A DNA stretch of 64,000 nucleotides from Desulfosporosinus acidiphilus SJ4 (GCF_000255115.2 NC_018068.1:3815977-3879976), one strand, 5' to 3'; positions 44,170 through 53,190 are shown, numbered from the stretch's first letter. Translations and numbers: made by a program. The notes: generated from the sequence alone by a model not told the origin.

Positions 44170-46035
44170 ATGGCCTTAGATGGTGTGACCCTCGCCTATT
44201 TAGTCAAAGAACTTGCTCCTCAACTGGAAGGAGCACGTATCGATAAAATTTTTCAACCTGAAAAAGATGAAGTCCATTTCCAATTGAGACTGAACCAAGG
44301 CAACAAGCGACTCTTGCTTAACGCTGGGGCCACCTCCCCGCGCTTTCACCTGACTGACGAAACTAAAAAAAATCCTTCTGCTCCGCCCATGTTTTGTATG
44401 ATCCTGCGTAAACACCTGGAGGGAGGAAAATTAACCGGCATACATCAACGTGAACTGGAACGAGTGATCACCTTTGAAATTCAAAACTATAACGACCGGG
44501 GTGATCTTGTCACTCTGTTTCTCCATTTAGAAATTATGGGCAAACACAGCAATCTAATTCTTGTGGACCCAGCCGCCGGGATAATCCTCGACGGACTGAA
44601 ACGTTACTCCCATGCCCTAAGTCGTTACCGTGAAGTTCTCCCCGGACGAACTTATCTTGCTCCTCCTTCTCAAGGGAAACAGCCTCCGCTAGAAGATGAA
44701 GAAGCTTGGCGGCAATGCTTTTCTCCGGCTGATCTCGAAGCTAAAATCACGAAACTTCTCGTTTCCCATTTTGCCGGGATTAGTCCGGAATTGGCCCTTG
44801 AAGTGGTAATTCAAGCCGGCTTAACAGAGGATACTTACCTCCATCAGTGCGGCGACATTGATTTTTCGAGAATTTTCCAAGCATATCAACGGCTTTGTAA
44901 TCCCAAGGATGGTATGACAATTGAGCCCAGTCTTTATTACTCTCTTCAGCCCCAATCTCCTCCCCTTGCCTTTTCCTTTGTCCCCTTTCAGCAATATTAT
45001 GAGTTAAGAAAATCAACGTTCCTTTCTTTAAATGAAACGATTGAACGCTTCTTCCGAGCCAAAGCCACCGCTAATAACCTCGAAGCCAAACGCGGTTCAC
45101 TCCGCAAAGTCGTTCAAGAACAACAAACTCACTACCAAAAAAAGCTGGCAGTCTATGAAGAAACAATCACTGAGGCTAATTTCAATCTGTCCTATCAACG
45201 ATGGGGTGAACTCCTCACCGCCAATCTTCACCGAATTTCCTCCGGAGCGAAGGAAGTCACCGTTGAAGATTACCATGACCCCTCTCTGGCCCAAGTAACG
45301 ATTCCTCTTGATCCCAATCTTACGGCCATTGACAATGCTCAACGCTACTATAAACTTTACAACAAAGCCAAAGCTACATTGCTTAAAACCCAGCAGCTTC
45401 AAGAAGACGCCAACGAAGAAATCAACTATTTAAATTCCTTACGAGTTAGTTTAGATCAAGCTTCCACCCTTTCAGATCTTGAGGAAATTTATGCTGAACT
45501 TGCTGATCAGGGATATGTAGCGGGAAAACATATGCTCAAGGACTCTTCCAAATCTGGCAAAGGGAGTTCAAAGGCTAAAGCTAACGCAAAGTCAAAAACT
45601 AAAGTAAAACCAAAAGCTAAATCCTCCAAGGAAATGCTTTCTCCTCGGATCTACAGGTCAAGTCAGGACCGAATTATCTACGTTGGCAAAAATAACGCTC
45701 AAAACGATTGGCTTTCCCTAAGGAAGGGTAACCCCAACGATTTATGGCTCCATGTCAAGCAAATCCCCGGTTCTCATGTTCTCGTACCACTTGAGGACGG
45801 CGAAGAATTCCCTGACGATGCAACGTTAGAAGAAGCAGCCGCTTTAGCTATCTACTACAGCCAGTCAAGAGGGTCTTCTCAGGTTCCGGTAGATTACACT
45901 CATGTCAAACAACTTAAGAAACCCAACTCAGCCAAACCGGGCATGGTAGTCTACGAACAGAACTGGACCCTCTACCTTACCCCCAAGCAGGAAATCCTAG
46001 AACGACTATTGGCCAGCGAAGAGAATGCCCAGTAA
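44170..46035 (+). CDS. rqcH: RqcH, ribosome quality-control NFACT protein
   Basis: RqcH (Rqc2/NEMF homologue) binds obstructed 50S subunits and directs alanine tailing of stalled chains. The 621-residue protein has an NFACT-N domain (GATSPRFHLT, PPMFCMILRKHLEGGKL) and a coiled coil (about 290-450). A lysine-rich low-complexity linker (about 462-495, KANAKSKTKVKPKAK) precedes the NFACT-R domain (DRIIYVGKNNAQNDWLS, DLWLHVKQIPGSHVL). I chose the ATG at 44170 with AAAGGAG nine bases upstream; an upstream frame from 44107 has no ribosome binding site. It is divergent from the ATPase gene. Confidence 0.94.
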   Translation: MALDGVTLAYLVKELAPQLEGARIDKIFQPEKDEVHFQLRLNQGNKRLLLNAGATSPRFHLTDETKKNPSAPPMFCMILRKHLEGGKLTGIHQRELERVITFEIQNYNDRGDLVTLFLHLEIMGKHSNLILVDPAAGIILDGLKRYSHALSRYREVLPGRTYLAPPSQGKQPPLEDEEAWRQCFSPADLEAKITKLLVSHFAGISPELALEVVIQAGLTEDTYLHQCGDIDFSRIFQAYQRLCNPKDGMTIEPSLYYSLQPQSPPLAFSFVPFQQYYELRKSTFLSLNETIERFFRAKATANNLEAKRGSLRKVVQEQQTHYQKKLAVYEETITEANFNLSYQRWGELLTANLHRISSGAKEVTVEDYHDPSLAQVTIPLDPNLTAIDNAQRYYKLYNKAKATLLKTQQLQEDANEEINYLNSLRVSLDQASTLSDLEEIYAELADQGYVAGKHMLKDSSKSGKGSSKAKANAKSKTKVKPKAKSSKEMLSPRIYRSSQDRIIYVGKNNAQNDWLSLRKGNPNDLWLHVKQIPGSHVLVPLEDGEEFPDDATLEEAAALAIYYSQSRGSSQVPVDYTHVKQLKKPNSAKPGMVVYEQNWTLYLTPKQEILERLLASEENAQ

Positions 46036-46104
46036 ATTCGTATCTTCCGCCATCTCTGTCTCCAGAAACACTCGGCAGCCAAGTTGCGCTTGCTCCTGAC
46101 CAGG

Positions 46105-46136
46105 AAGTGAGCGAGCCTCTGATTGCTGAGTGAACG
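46105..46136 (+). repeat. repeat B, copy 1
   Basis: This 32-base segment (AAGTGAGCGAGCCTC, one variable base, GATTGCTGAGTGAACG) recurs at 53385-53416 with one difference. It follows a repeat C-like stretch and fills the gap between rqcH and mnmM. Confidence 0.75.
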
Positions 46137-46200
46137 TATAAATATTCAAGAACCTTTCGGTTTGCGGAGTAACCTGGTAATACATTTTCGTAAAGAAAAA

Positions 46201-46236
46201 GGCCCGTGAGAAACAAACTTTAGTTTCTCACGGGCC
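46201..46236 (-). terminator. second terminator after mnmM
   Basis: Arms GGCCCGTGAGAAAC (46201-46214) and GTTTCTCACGGGCC (46223-46236) form a perfect 14-bp stem, followed by TTTTTC on the minus strand. It can also stop rqcH read-through. Confidence 0.88.
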
Positions 46237-46249
46237 TGCTTAGATGGAG

Positions 46250-46290
46250 AAAAGTCAGCGCAGAAATTTTAAATTTCTGGGCTGACTTTT
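46250..46290 (-). terminator. first terminator after mnmM
   Basis: A nearly perfect 20-bp stem (AAAAGTCAGC, then CAGAAATTT, with the matching arms at 46271-46290) begins at the mnmM stop codon. It stands in tandem with the next hairpin. Confidence 0.8.
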
Positions 46291-46865
46291 TATCTGGGAA
46301 GTACTTTTTCTACACAAAGAAGTTCAGGAGGATTATTGACCTGATTCGTCAAACAGATGCGGGCAACATTATAGTTTTTTTGATCTAAAGTCGAGCTATA
46401 GCGAACTAAAGCCTCTTGCTCCGCTTTTCCATTATCATGTCCTGGATAAATAACCAGCAAAATAATTCCATCCGGCTCAAGGAGGTTTAAACATTTCTGA
46501 ACAGCTTGAAGAGTGGTTTCTTTTTGGGTTGTAATCGAATGATCTCCTTTAGGAAGATATCCAAGATTGAACAGGAATACTCTAACGGGTTCTTTAATGT
46601 ATTTCTCAATAGTCTCATGCCCGTCACAAATTAAGACAGCTCTGTCCAGGAAATTTAACTCCTGCAGCTTCTTACTTGTATTAACAAGGGCTTGTTCTTG
46701 AATATCGAAAGCATAAACTCTCCCATCTTTCCCCACTAAACTGCTCAAAAAGGCAGTGTCATTTCCATTGCCCATAGTGCAGTCAACTGCCCGGTCCCCC
46801 TCAGTCAATTTCGCTTTACAGATTTTCTTTGCTAATTCTATTACATTTGAAAAAATATCCTTCAC
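46290..46865 (-). CDS. mnmM: tRNA mnm5s2U34 methyltransferase MnmM (YtqB family)
   Basis: MnmM performs the final methylation of nm5s2U34 to mnm5s2U34 in tRNA wobble positions. The 191-residue protein has the SAM motif VDCTMGNGNDTAFL (about 26-39) and the family signature NLGYLPKGDHSITT (about 100). I chose the GTG at 46865, seven bases after AGGGG, since it gives the usual 190-residue size and N-terminus (VKDIFSNVIELAKK). The same frame stays open to 47018, deep inside the neighbouring reductase gene, but that reading is unlikely. It lies 28 bases after the reductase gene. Confidence 0.85.
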   Translation of the reverse strand: MKDIFSNVIELAKKICKAKLTEGDRAVDCTMGNGNDTAFLSSLVGKDGRVYAFDIQEQALVNTSKKLQELNFLDRAVLICDGHETIEKYIKEPVRVFLFNLGYLPKGDHSITTQKETTLQAVQKCLNLLEPDGIILLVIYPGHDNGKAEQEALVRYSSTLDQKNYNVARICLTNQVNNPPELLCVEKVLPR

Positions 46866-46893
46866 CTCTAAGCCCCTGACTGCCCGAACAATC

Positions 46894-47922
46894 TTATTTA
46901 CTGATAGATTTAATATGCTCCGCATATAAGTTCTGATTTCTTTGCAAAATATCCGGGATTGGAAGGTCATATGGACAACGTTCGATACAAATTCCGCAAC
47001 TAATGCATTGAGCAACACTTTCCATAGCCTTTTTGGAGAATTCTACCGAAACATCCGGTGACATTCGTTTGGCTACGATCGGGTAGCCCATCGCCGGTGT
47101 AATCATGACGCCATTGGGACAAGGCTGACAATATTCACAACGACGACAAAATTGAGACCCTAAATCCTTCCGATAGTTTTCCATGGCAGCTATATCTTCC
47201 TCGGTTACGACATTAGGCTGCTCATAGAAGGACAAAACTTCGTCGAGATAAGCAACCGAATCAAAGCCGGGGATCGTGATAGCCTCAGGATACTGTCTTA
47301 AAAATTTAAAGGCTAAAGCCGCACTGTCTATGACACCCCCGCCAAAAGGCTTCATGGAAAGAAAGGCCATTTCGTATTGTTGAGTCAAAGGAAGCATTTC
47401 TTCTTTCGCTTGATCTTCAAGGAAACTAAAAGGAAACATGATCGAGACAAAAAGTTTGGTCTTAATCAATTTAAGCGACATCTCGTAACTATGAGATGTA
47501 ATCCCTATATGGCGAATCTTCCCCTGTTCCTTCGCTTTGACAACAGCCTCAAAAGCCCCGCCGGGAGCAAGAATTGCTTTCCAGTCTTCTACTTTACTGA
47601 CCTGATGAAATTGGAATAAATCAATATAGTCCGTTTGGAGCAGGCGCAGACTATTTTCGATATGTTCCATGGCCCCCGCTGCATCCCTTTTCCCTGTTTT
47701 AGTCGCCAGCACAATCTTGTCCCGCTTCTCTTTCAGGGCCAAACCAATTTTCTCCTCACTGTCTCGATAAGCGTTTGCCGTATCAAAGAAATTAATCCCC
47801 CGCTCAAAGGCATACTGCAATAAATGAACTGCCTCCTTCGTACTGAGCCGGATAATAGGGATACAGCCAAAACCAACTTCAGAAATGTTTAATCCTGTTC
47901 TACCTAGTTTGCGATACTTCAT
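46894..47922 (-). CDS. aldo/keto reductase with C-terminal 4Fe-4S domain
   Basis: This 342-residue protein has an AKR barrel (about 1-260) with the catalytic tyrosine region FDTANAYRDSEEK (about 46-58) and lysine in ATKTGKRD. It is followed by a ferredoxin-like tail with cysteines in CRRCEYCQPC (about 262) and CISCGICIERCPYDLP (about 312). Such Fe-S AKRs are common in anaerobes, but their substrates are mostly unknown. The start is an ATG at 47922 after AAAGGAA. It shares a transcript with mnmM. Confidence 0.92.
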   Translation of the reverse strand: MKYRKLGRTGLNISEVGFGCIPIIRLSTKEAVHLLQYAFERGINFFDTANAYRDSEEKIGLALKEKRDKIVLATKTGKRDAAGAMEHIENSLRLLQTDYIDLFQFHQVSKVEDWKAILAPGGAFEAVVKAKEQGKIRHIGITSHSYEMSLKLIKTKLFVSIMFPFSFLEDQAKEEMLPLTQQYEMAFLSMKPFGGGVIDSAALAFKFLRQYPEAITIPGFDSVAYLDEVLSFYEQPNVVTEEDIAAMENYRKDLGSQFCRRCEYCQPCPNGVMITPAMGYPIVAKRMSPDVSVEFSKKAMESVAQCISCGICIERCPYDLPIPDILQRNQNLYAEHIKSISK

Positions 47923-47946
47923 AACGGTTAATTCCTTTCAGATAAT

Positions 47947-49158
47947 TTAGTTATCTGCCAAACGTTTTCTGTTAGAATAAATGGACAGCAATAACATTAG
48001 AACGGCGGAGGTACAGGCTACCCAAAAGACCAAATTCCATACCTCATTGATACCTCTCGAGCCAATGTAAAGGCCCATAAGCGACGTCCCTATGGCTCCT
48101 CCTGCGGCTTTATTCAGATTGGATAAAGCGCTGAATCGAGCTCTGAAGTTTCTTGGACTGTGATTGGCAATAAAGACGCCAAAATTAGTAGCCATTAGAA
48201 TTTCTCCCAATGTCCATAAAATGGTGGAGATTATGAACATAAAAAAAGAATTAATTCTACCAATCATGCCAAAGCCGATCGCATACAAAAAGCCTGCGAC
48301 AGCCATATTGGTCAGAGGCTTAAATCGTTTGGTGAAATGAGTAACTCCCATGGTTAAGAGAATAACCGTAAAGGCATTCACACTCATAAGCCAACCGAAT
48401 TGTTCCGGACCTTGAGCTAAGAATTTATGATCAAGCATAATCGGCAAAGAAAATCTATGTTGAATATAAACGCCGCAATAAATACTATAGATCAATAAAA
48501 GTAACATAATCATAGGTCTTCGCAGAAGAACCTCTAAAAGATTCCCGGATTCTTCTTTTTCCTCTTTTGTAACAGCAATCTCCAGGGCAAAGGGATTCAC
48601 TTCCGTAACATGGATAACGACAAGACTTACCGCAATGAATGACGTTATGGCATCACCCACGAAGAGCAGGGGCAGAGCATGATTAAACAAGAATCCTGCA
48701 ACAATCGGCCCCAAGGCAACCCCAACATTAATCCCCAAATAATTCAGCGAATACCCCAACTGTCTTTGATAAGGCGGTAAGATATCGGCGATCAGAGAAT
48801 TAACAGCGGGCCTAACAGCCCCATTGAAAAAAGTAGCTGCTAAAATACACAGAACAATAACAGAAGGGCTCTTGAGTATGGCACAAGGAATCAAGAAAAT
48901 TCCCGCTGCAGTTTGGGCAGCAATGTATACTTTTTTTCTGCCCAATTGGTCTGCCAGTTTACCTCCCAAAAGCGATCCTGGAATGCTTAGCAGCGATGTG
49001 ACCATAACGATGGCCCCCGCAGTTTCAAACGATAGGCCCAGTTTTTTTGTCAGATACAAGGTTAGGAAAGGAACTACAAAATCCCCGAACCTATTGATAA
49101 CCTGCACAACGAAAAAAATATAGATACTTTTTGGTAACCCTTTATAAGCATTTAACAT
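47947..49158 (-). CDS. MFS transporter
   Basis: This 403-residue, twelve-helix major facilitator protein has the loop 2-3 motif GGKLADQLGRKKVYI (about 64-78). Its topology suggests a proton-linked exporter of the multidrug (DHA1) type. There is no dedicated regulator beside it, and the substrate cannot be told. It ends 24 bases before the reductase gene, so the two may be co-transcribed. Confidence 0.9.
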   Translation of the reverse strand: MLNAYKGLPKSIYIFFVVQVINRFGDFVVPFLTLYLTKKLGLSFETAGAIVMVTSLLSIPGSLLGGKLADQLGRKKVYIAAQTAAGIFLIPCAILKSPSVIVLCILAATFFNGAVRPAVNSLIADILPPYQRQLGYSLNYLGINVGVALGPIVAGFLFNHALPLLFVGDAITSFIAVSLVVIHVTEVNPFALEIAVTKEEKEESGNLLEVLLRRPMIMLLLLIYSIYCGVYIQHRFSLPIMLDHKFLAQGPEQFGWLMSVNAFTVILLTMGVTHFTKRFKPLTNMAVAGFLYAIGFGMIGRINSFFMFIISTILWTLGEILMATNFGVFIANHSPRNFRARFSALSNLNKAAGGAIGTSLMGLYIGSRGINEVWNLVFWVACTSAVLMLLLSIYSNRKRLADN

Positions 49159-49210
49159 TGTTTATCTGATAACACCTTACCTAAAAAATCTCTCTATAAA
49201 AAATAAAAAA

Positions 49211-49894
49211 TTAATGAGAGTTACGGTTTTCTTCCACAGTGATCTGCCATTGAGTTCGAGCCATATTTAAGATCTTGGGCTCTTCGTCGCGCATCGGATG
49301 TTCCACTATCTTCGAAAAATAGCTAATAGCTTTGGTATATTGCCCAAGACGACGATATAACTCGCCAATAAGAAATAAAACTCTGAGTTCAGACATCGAA
49401 GTCCCGTTAAAATCAGAATAGGTATAAGAAGCTTCATATTCTTGAAGAGCTAGCTTCAGAAAACGACTTTCCTCTTCCAGTTTATCTTCCGTCCTGTAAA
49501 TCCATGCTAAACGCAGGCACAAGCCCGCCAAAACAGCATGTTTTTCCTTTTTCAAGGTAGCAGAATAGATTGCCAGCTTTAAGGACTCAATAGCTTTATG
49601 GGCATCCCGGAGCTGTCCAAAATCTTGTTTTTTCCACTCGTAGGATATCTTTGCGTTGATAATTTCTTTGGTACCTGAAGGGAAACTCTTGGAGAATTCA
49701 TCGGTAAAAGCGAAACCACATTCCGGACAGACTCTTACATAGTAAAAATGTGGATTAGGAGTTCCATCTTTGAAATGGGGGCAGAAGTCACTATCGATTT
49801 TATAGGGTGCGGCAAACCTTGAACGAACTCTAAGGGTATGAAACTTATGCCCACAGCATGGACAGTCAACTTCCTTTTCGTAAAAAGCTTCCAT
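49211..49894 (-). CDS. DUF2225 protein with zinc ribbon and TPR-like repeats
   Basis: This 227-residue protein starts with a zinc-ribbon-like segment (CPCCGHKFHTLRVRSRF, then FCPHF and CPECGFAFTDEFS to about residue 65). A helical part follows with TPR-like units (for example LCLRLAWIYRTEDKLEEESRFLKLAL and LFLIGELYRRLGQYTKAISYFSKI). DUF2225 has no known activity; these proteins are frequent in spore-formers. I chose the ATG at 49894 with AAAGGAG eight bases before it. It ends about 50 bases before the MFS gene. Confidence 0.88.
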   Translation of the reverse strand: MEAFYEKEVDCPCCGHKFHTLRVRSRFAAPYKIDSDFCPHFKDGTPNPHFYYVRVCPECGFAFTDEFSKSFPSGTKEIINAKISYEWKKQDFGQLRDAHKAIESLKLAIYSATLKKEKHAVLAGLCLRLAWIYRTEDKLEEESRFLKLALQEYEASYTYSDFNGTSMSELRVLFLIGELYRRLGQYTKAISYFSKIVEHPMRDEEPKILNMARTQWQITVEENRNSH

Positions 49895-50000
49895 CTCTCG
49901 CACTCCTTTCCATAATTTGCGTCTCTAATTAAAATCAAGTCAACAAGGCGCAGTTTGTTTAAGTGATTTAGTTCCCGGCTAAAGAAAACTTGGCGGGCGC

Positions 50001-50072
50001 CGAAGACACTGTCTTCGCACGAAATAGCCCTTCTTTCAGTACACAACCGAAGGTTATACTTTTCATAGTATA
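50001..50072 (+). repeat. repeat A, copy 1
   Basis: This copy has three stem-loops in a row. The first is CGAAGAC/GTCTTCG (50001-50017). The second is CCTTC with GAAGG around CAGTACACAACC. The third is TATAC (50055-50059) with GTATA (50068-50072). The next copy differs at only a few bases. Confidence 0.8.
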
Positions 50073-50138
50073 AAGAAAACTTAACTGTCGCTGAGCCTCT
50101 GGCGAAAGCGACGGCTAAGTTGCACTGATGCTAGAGGA

Positions 50139-50211
50139 CGAAGACACTGTCTTCGTACATATTAGCCCTTCTTTCAGTACACAACCGAAGGCTATACGTT
50201 CCGATAGTATA
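50139..50211 (+). repeat. repeat A, copy 2
   Basis: The copy is nearly identical to 50001-50072, including the CGAAGAC/GTCTTCG hairpin and the CAGTACACAACCGAAGG segment, with a 66-base insert between copies. A degenerate third copy is at 33235-33271. Confidence 0.8.
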
Positions 50212-50420
50212 AAAAAATTAAAACGTATCTCGACTATTGATTCGACTCTCTTCACTAAATTCCTTCATAATTTCCAAATTGAATCGTGTATATGATTAAG
50301 AATTAGATAAATCCCATTATAAGGTTTAACAATTTTTTAATAGAACATGTATGTCTGATCACAAAATCTACGCTATAATAATGGAGAAGACAATCTTCAA
50401 CTTTCTAAATAGATTCCGCT

Positions 50421-50446
50421 TCCCCTCTCCTTTGAGGGGACTTTTT
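50421..50446 (+). terminator. terminator-like hairpin in the spoVD-like leader
   Basis: Arms TCCCCTC (50421-50427) and GAGGGGA (50434-50440) form a 7-bp stem, followed by C and five T residues, 60 bases before the PBP start. It either ends a short upstream transcript or attenuates the gene. Confidence 0.6.
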
Positions 50447-50505
50447 ATAAGCCAGAACAGTTCCTCGTTAAGCGCTTGGATATGAAGGGCAGGTAGAAAA
50501 CAACT

Positions 50506-52530
50506 TTGAAACTAAGAAAAAAACAAGTAGCCTATTTTTCTCGCGATCGTTGGGTCCAAATATTCTTGGCTGCTTTAGTACTCGTGGTATTCGGCAGACT
50601 GATCGATCTTCAAGTTGTTCAAGCATCAGACCTTAAGCAAAAGGGTATTGAACGGCGAACAAATGATGAAAAGGTTCGGCCGCCAAGAGGCACCATTTAT
50701 GATGCCCAAGGGAATGTTTTGGCCCAAAGCATTCCTGTTAAAGAGGTCTATGCGGATCCTAAAACATTAAATGATCTGATTTCTAAAAAACAATTCAAAA
50801 GCAGCAAAGAAGATGTCGCCAAGGAACTGGGAAATATTCTCGGAATTGATCCCCAGAATATACTGTCTAGTCTTAACAAAATAAACTTATCGTGGATTAG
50901 CTTAGCACATCAAGTTGACATTCAAAAGGCCGATCAAATAATGGCCCTGAAAATTCCTGGAGTCGGCTTAAATGATGAAGAAAAACGCGTCAACCCCATG
51001 GGAAGTCTGGCTGCCTCCGCACTTGGCATTGTAAATCAAGCCGGTCATGGAGTTGAAGGGATCGAATCTTATTACGACAAAGATTTATTCGGTAGACAAG
51101 GCTTTATTTCCCAGGAGCAAGATACGCGCGCCCGCTCCATCTTAGGCGCTCCTTCTCAAGATGAACCTCCGGTTCCAGGGGATAACCTCACCTTAACCCT
51201 AGATTCAACCATTCAGTATTTAATTGAACAGCAATTAGATAGTTTGGCACAATCGACCCAAGCAAAAAGCGTCACTATTTTAGCGATGGATCCAAAAACA
51301 GGACGAGTTTTGGGAATGGGCTCTCGGCCAACCTTTGATCCTTCTAATTACCAGAACTCAAATCCTGAAGTCCGCCGCAACCTGGCCATCAGCATGACCT
51401 ATGAACCAGGATCTACGTTTAAGACAGTTACCGGCTCCGCCGCAATAGAAGAAGGAGTAATAACCCCGGATTCTGTATTTTACGACCCCGGCTACCTTCA
51501 AGTCGGTCCGAAAGTGATTACCAACTGGGATTCTAACGTGCAAGCTCGTGGAAACACCACCTTTACCCAGGGAATGCAGTCATCCTCCAACGTTGTCCTT
51601 GCCCAAGTCGGCATGAAACTGGGAATGGATAAATTTTACACATACTTAAGAGCCTTTGGATTTGGTTCTAAAACCGGTATTGATATCTCCGGCGAGGAAA
51701 GCGGCATAATTGTTCCTCAGAACAAAGCCAGAGAACTAGACCTTGCCACAATGTCCTTTGGTCAAGCAAATTCAGTGACACCTATTCAATTATTAACGGC
51801 TATCTCTGCCATTGCTAACGGAGGAACTTTGTATAAACCCTATATTGTTGATAAAATCACAACTCCTGATGGGCAGCTAGTCCAACAAAATAAGCCGACT
51901 CCAGTTCGGCAAGTTATCTCAAAAGAAACAGCAGCTCAAATGACAGGAGTATTGGAACAAGTTGTTAACAATGGGACGGGGTATCTGGCAAAAATCCCGG
52001 GAATTAACGTAGCCGGCAAAACAGGAACCGCTCAGAAGATTGATCCTAAAACCGGTGATTATTCGGCCACCGATTATATAGCATCCTTTGCGGCTTATGC
52101 ACCTGCCGAAAATCCCAAAATTGCTCTTTTAGTCATTGTCGACACACCAAAAATGGCCGATGGTGAACATGACGGTGGTCCTATTTGCGCTACCCCGGCA
52201 AAAGCAATCCTTGAAGGGACTCTGCAATATTATGGTATTCCTGTAGCCGGCGATACTCAAAGCAACGTTTCGATTTCTCCAAATGAAACCTCAGTTCGTC
52301 CCACTCCGAAACCTGTAACACCTGAGCGCGCACCAAGCGCCGAAGAAGTTGTAGTACCTGATTTAACGGGACTTACCATGCGCCAAGCCGGAGTCATATT
52401 AGAAAAGTCTGAACTGCACTTTAGTTTTACAGGAAGCGGTCTGGCCAATCAACAATCTCTGCCGGCAGGAAAAGTGGTTACTAAAGGTACAACCATTAAT
52501 GTGACGTTCTCCTCTTTGTCCTCCCCATAA
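50506..52530 (+). CDS. SpoVD-like class B penicillin-binding protein with PASTA domain
   Basis: This 674-residue transpeptidase has one N-terminal membrane helix (about 17-36) and a dimerisation domain beginning RPPRGTIYDAQGNVLAQS. Its active-site motifs are STFK (in YEPGSTFKTVT), SSN and KTGT (in AGKTGTAQK). A C-terminal PASTA domain (VVVPDLTGLTMRQAG onward, about 615-674) follows. The SpoVD/FtsI type makes the spore cortex or septal wall. It starts at a TTG at 50506, with a weak AGGT eleven bases upstream. It is outside any division cluster and convergent with an amidase gene; it is a second class B enzyme in this window. Confidence 0.9.
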   Translation: MKLRKKQVAYFSRDRWVQIFLAALVLVVFGRLIDLQVVQASDLKQKGIERRTNDEKVRPPRGTIYDAQGNVLAQSIPVKEVYADPKTLNDLISKKQFKSSKEDVAKELGNILGIDPQNILSSLNKINLSWISLAHQVDIQKADQIMALKIPGVGLNDEEKRVNPMGSLAASALGIVNQAGHGVEGIESYYDKDLFGRQGFISQEQDTRARSILGAPSQDEPPVPGDNLTLTLDSTIQYLIEQQLDSLAQSTQAKSVTILAMDPKTGRVLGMGSRPTFDPSNYQNSNPEVRRNLAISMTYEPGSTFKTVTGSAAIEEGVITPDSVFYDPGYLQVGPKVITNWDSNVQARGNTTFTQGMQSSSNVVLAQVGMKLGMDKFYTYLRAFGFGSKTGIDISGEESGIIVPQNKARELDLATMSFGQANSVTPIQLLTAISAIANGGTLYKPYIVDKITTPDGQLVQQNKPTPVRQVISKETAAQMTGVLEQVVNNGTGYLAKIPGINVAGKTGTAQKIDPKTGDYSATDYIASFAAYAPAENPKIALLVIVDTPKMADGEHDGGPICATPAKAILEGTLQYYGIPVAGDTQSNVSISPNETSVRPTPKPVTPERAPSAEEVVVPDLTGLTMRQAGVILEKSELHFSFTGSGLANQQSLPAGKVVTKGTTINVTFSSLSSP

Positions 52531-52541
52531 TTCTAAAGCCA

Positions 52542-52994
52542 TTAACAGCCCTTTGCTGCTTCTAGTTTCTTTTTAAGCGTATTCACCGGAAAGTTTCGTC
52601 CCGGACATTCAGTAACTGCTCCCGGTACTTCCCGGTGAAGCTCAACGTCTTCGATACCTAAGTTAAAGTCCAGCAGAAGCTGAACAATCTTATTTACCAG
52701 TCCGTCAAGCTGAGCCTCCGGTACCGTTGTCTCACTGAAATTTCCCACCAGGCAGACTCCTATTCCCATAGAATTTCGTTTGCCGGCTTTACAATGAGCT
52801 CCTTGCTGGGACAAGGGTCTTCCGTCTTGACAACTTCCGTCGGGCATAATTACAAAGTTATATCCGATATCACTCCACCCCTTAGTCTTATGCCACCCCC
52901 GTATCATTTTGGCATCAACTGGGACACTTTTACCAAAACGCTTCACCTCCGTGGGACTTGCCGTGTGGTGAATTACGATCTTTTGCCAATCCAT
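52542..52994 (-). CDS. N-acetylmuramoyl-L-alanine amidase (Amidase_2/PGRP fold)
   Basis: This 150-residue single-domain amidase cleaves the amide bond between MurNAc and L-alanine. The zinc ligands are in IHHTASP (start), ELHREVPGAVTECPGRNF (histidine and cysteine near the end), with YNFVIMPDGS in between. It has no signal peptide or wall-binding domain. This suggests a phage-like, cytosolic or forespore enzyme, or one leaving by lysis. I chose the ATG at 52994, eight bases after GGGGG. Only 11 bases separate its stop from that of the convergent PBP gene. Confidence 0.9.
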   Translation of the reverse strand: MDWQKIVIHHTASPTEVKRFGKSVPVDAKMIRGWHKTKGWSDIGYNFVIMPDGSCQDGRPLSQQGAHCKAGKRNSMGIGVCLVGNFSETTVPEAQLDGLVNKIVQLLLDFNLGIEDVELHREVPGAVTECPGRNFPVNTLKKKLEAAKGC

Positions 52995-53190
52995 TTCCAC
53001 TTCCCCCTTTCTTGCACACCTTCCGCAATAACTGCCTAAAGTTTTTAATATGCTGTTGCAATTGCGTTTAATTAATGATTTATGCAGCAGCCCTTATTCG
53101 CGTGAATGGAGAAAAATCGCTTCAAGCCTTGCTATGAGGATTCTTTACATCAAAATCATATTTAGATAAACCTTTAAGCCAGAAATAAAG

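Larger units (their letters stand above)
49895..50505. other. 611-base intergenic region rich in hairpins and repeat A
   Basis: The gap between divergent DUF2225 and spoVD-like genes holds two copies of repeat A (listed separately). An extra imperfect hairpin (CTTAACTGTCGC near 50080 with GCGACGGCTAAG near 50108-50119) lies between them. An AT-rich segment follows, with a TATAAT (about 50382) lacking a good -35, and then the leader terminator of the PBP gene. I saw no coding sequence. Confidence 0.6.

Noticed and set aside
46290-47018. Longer 242-residue reading of mnmM
   Set aside because: It would overlap the reductase gene by over 120 bases, lacks a ribosome binding site and exceeds the usual family length.
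49979-50211. CRISPR array
   Set aside because: Only two long units with internal hairpins and a single 66-base spacer; no cas genes in the window.
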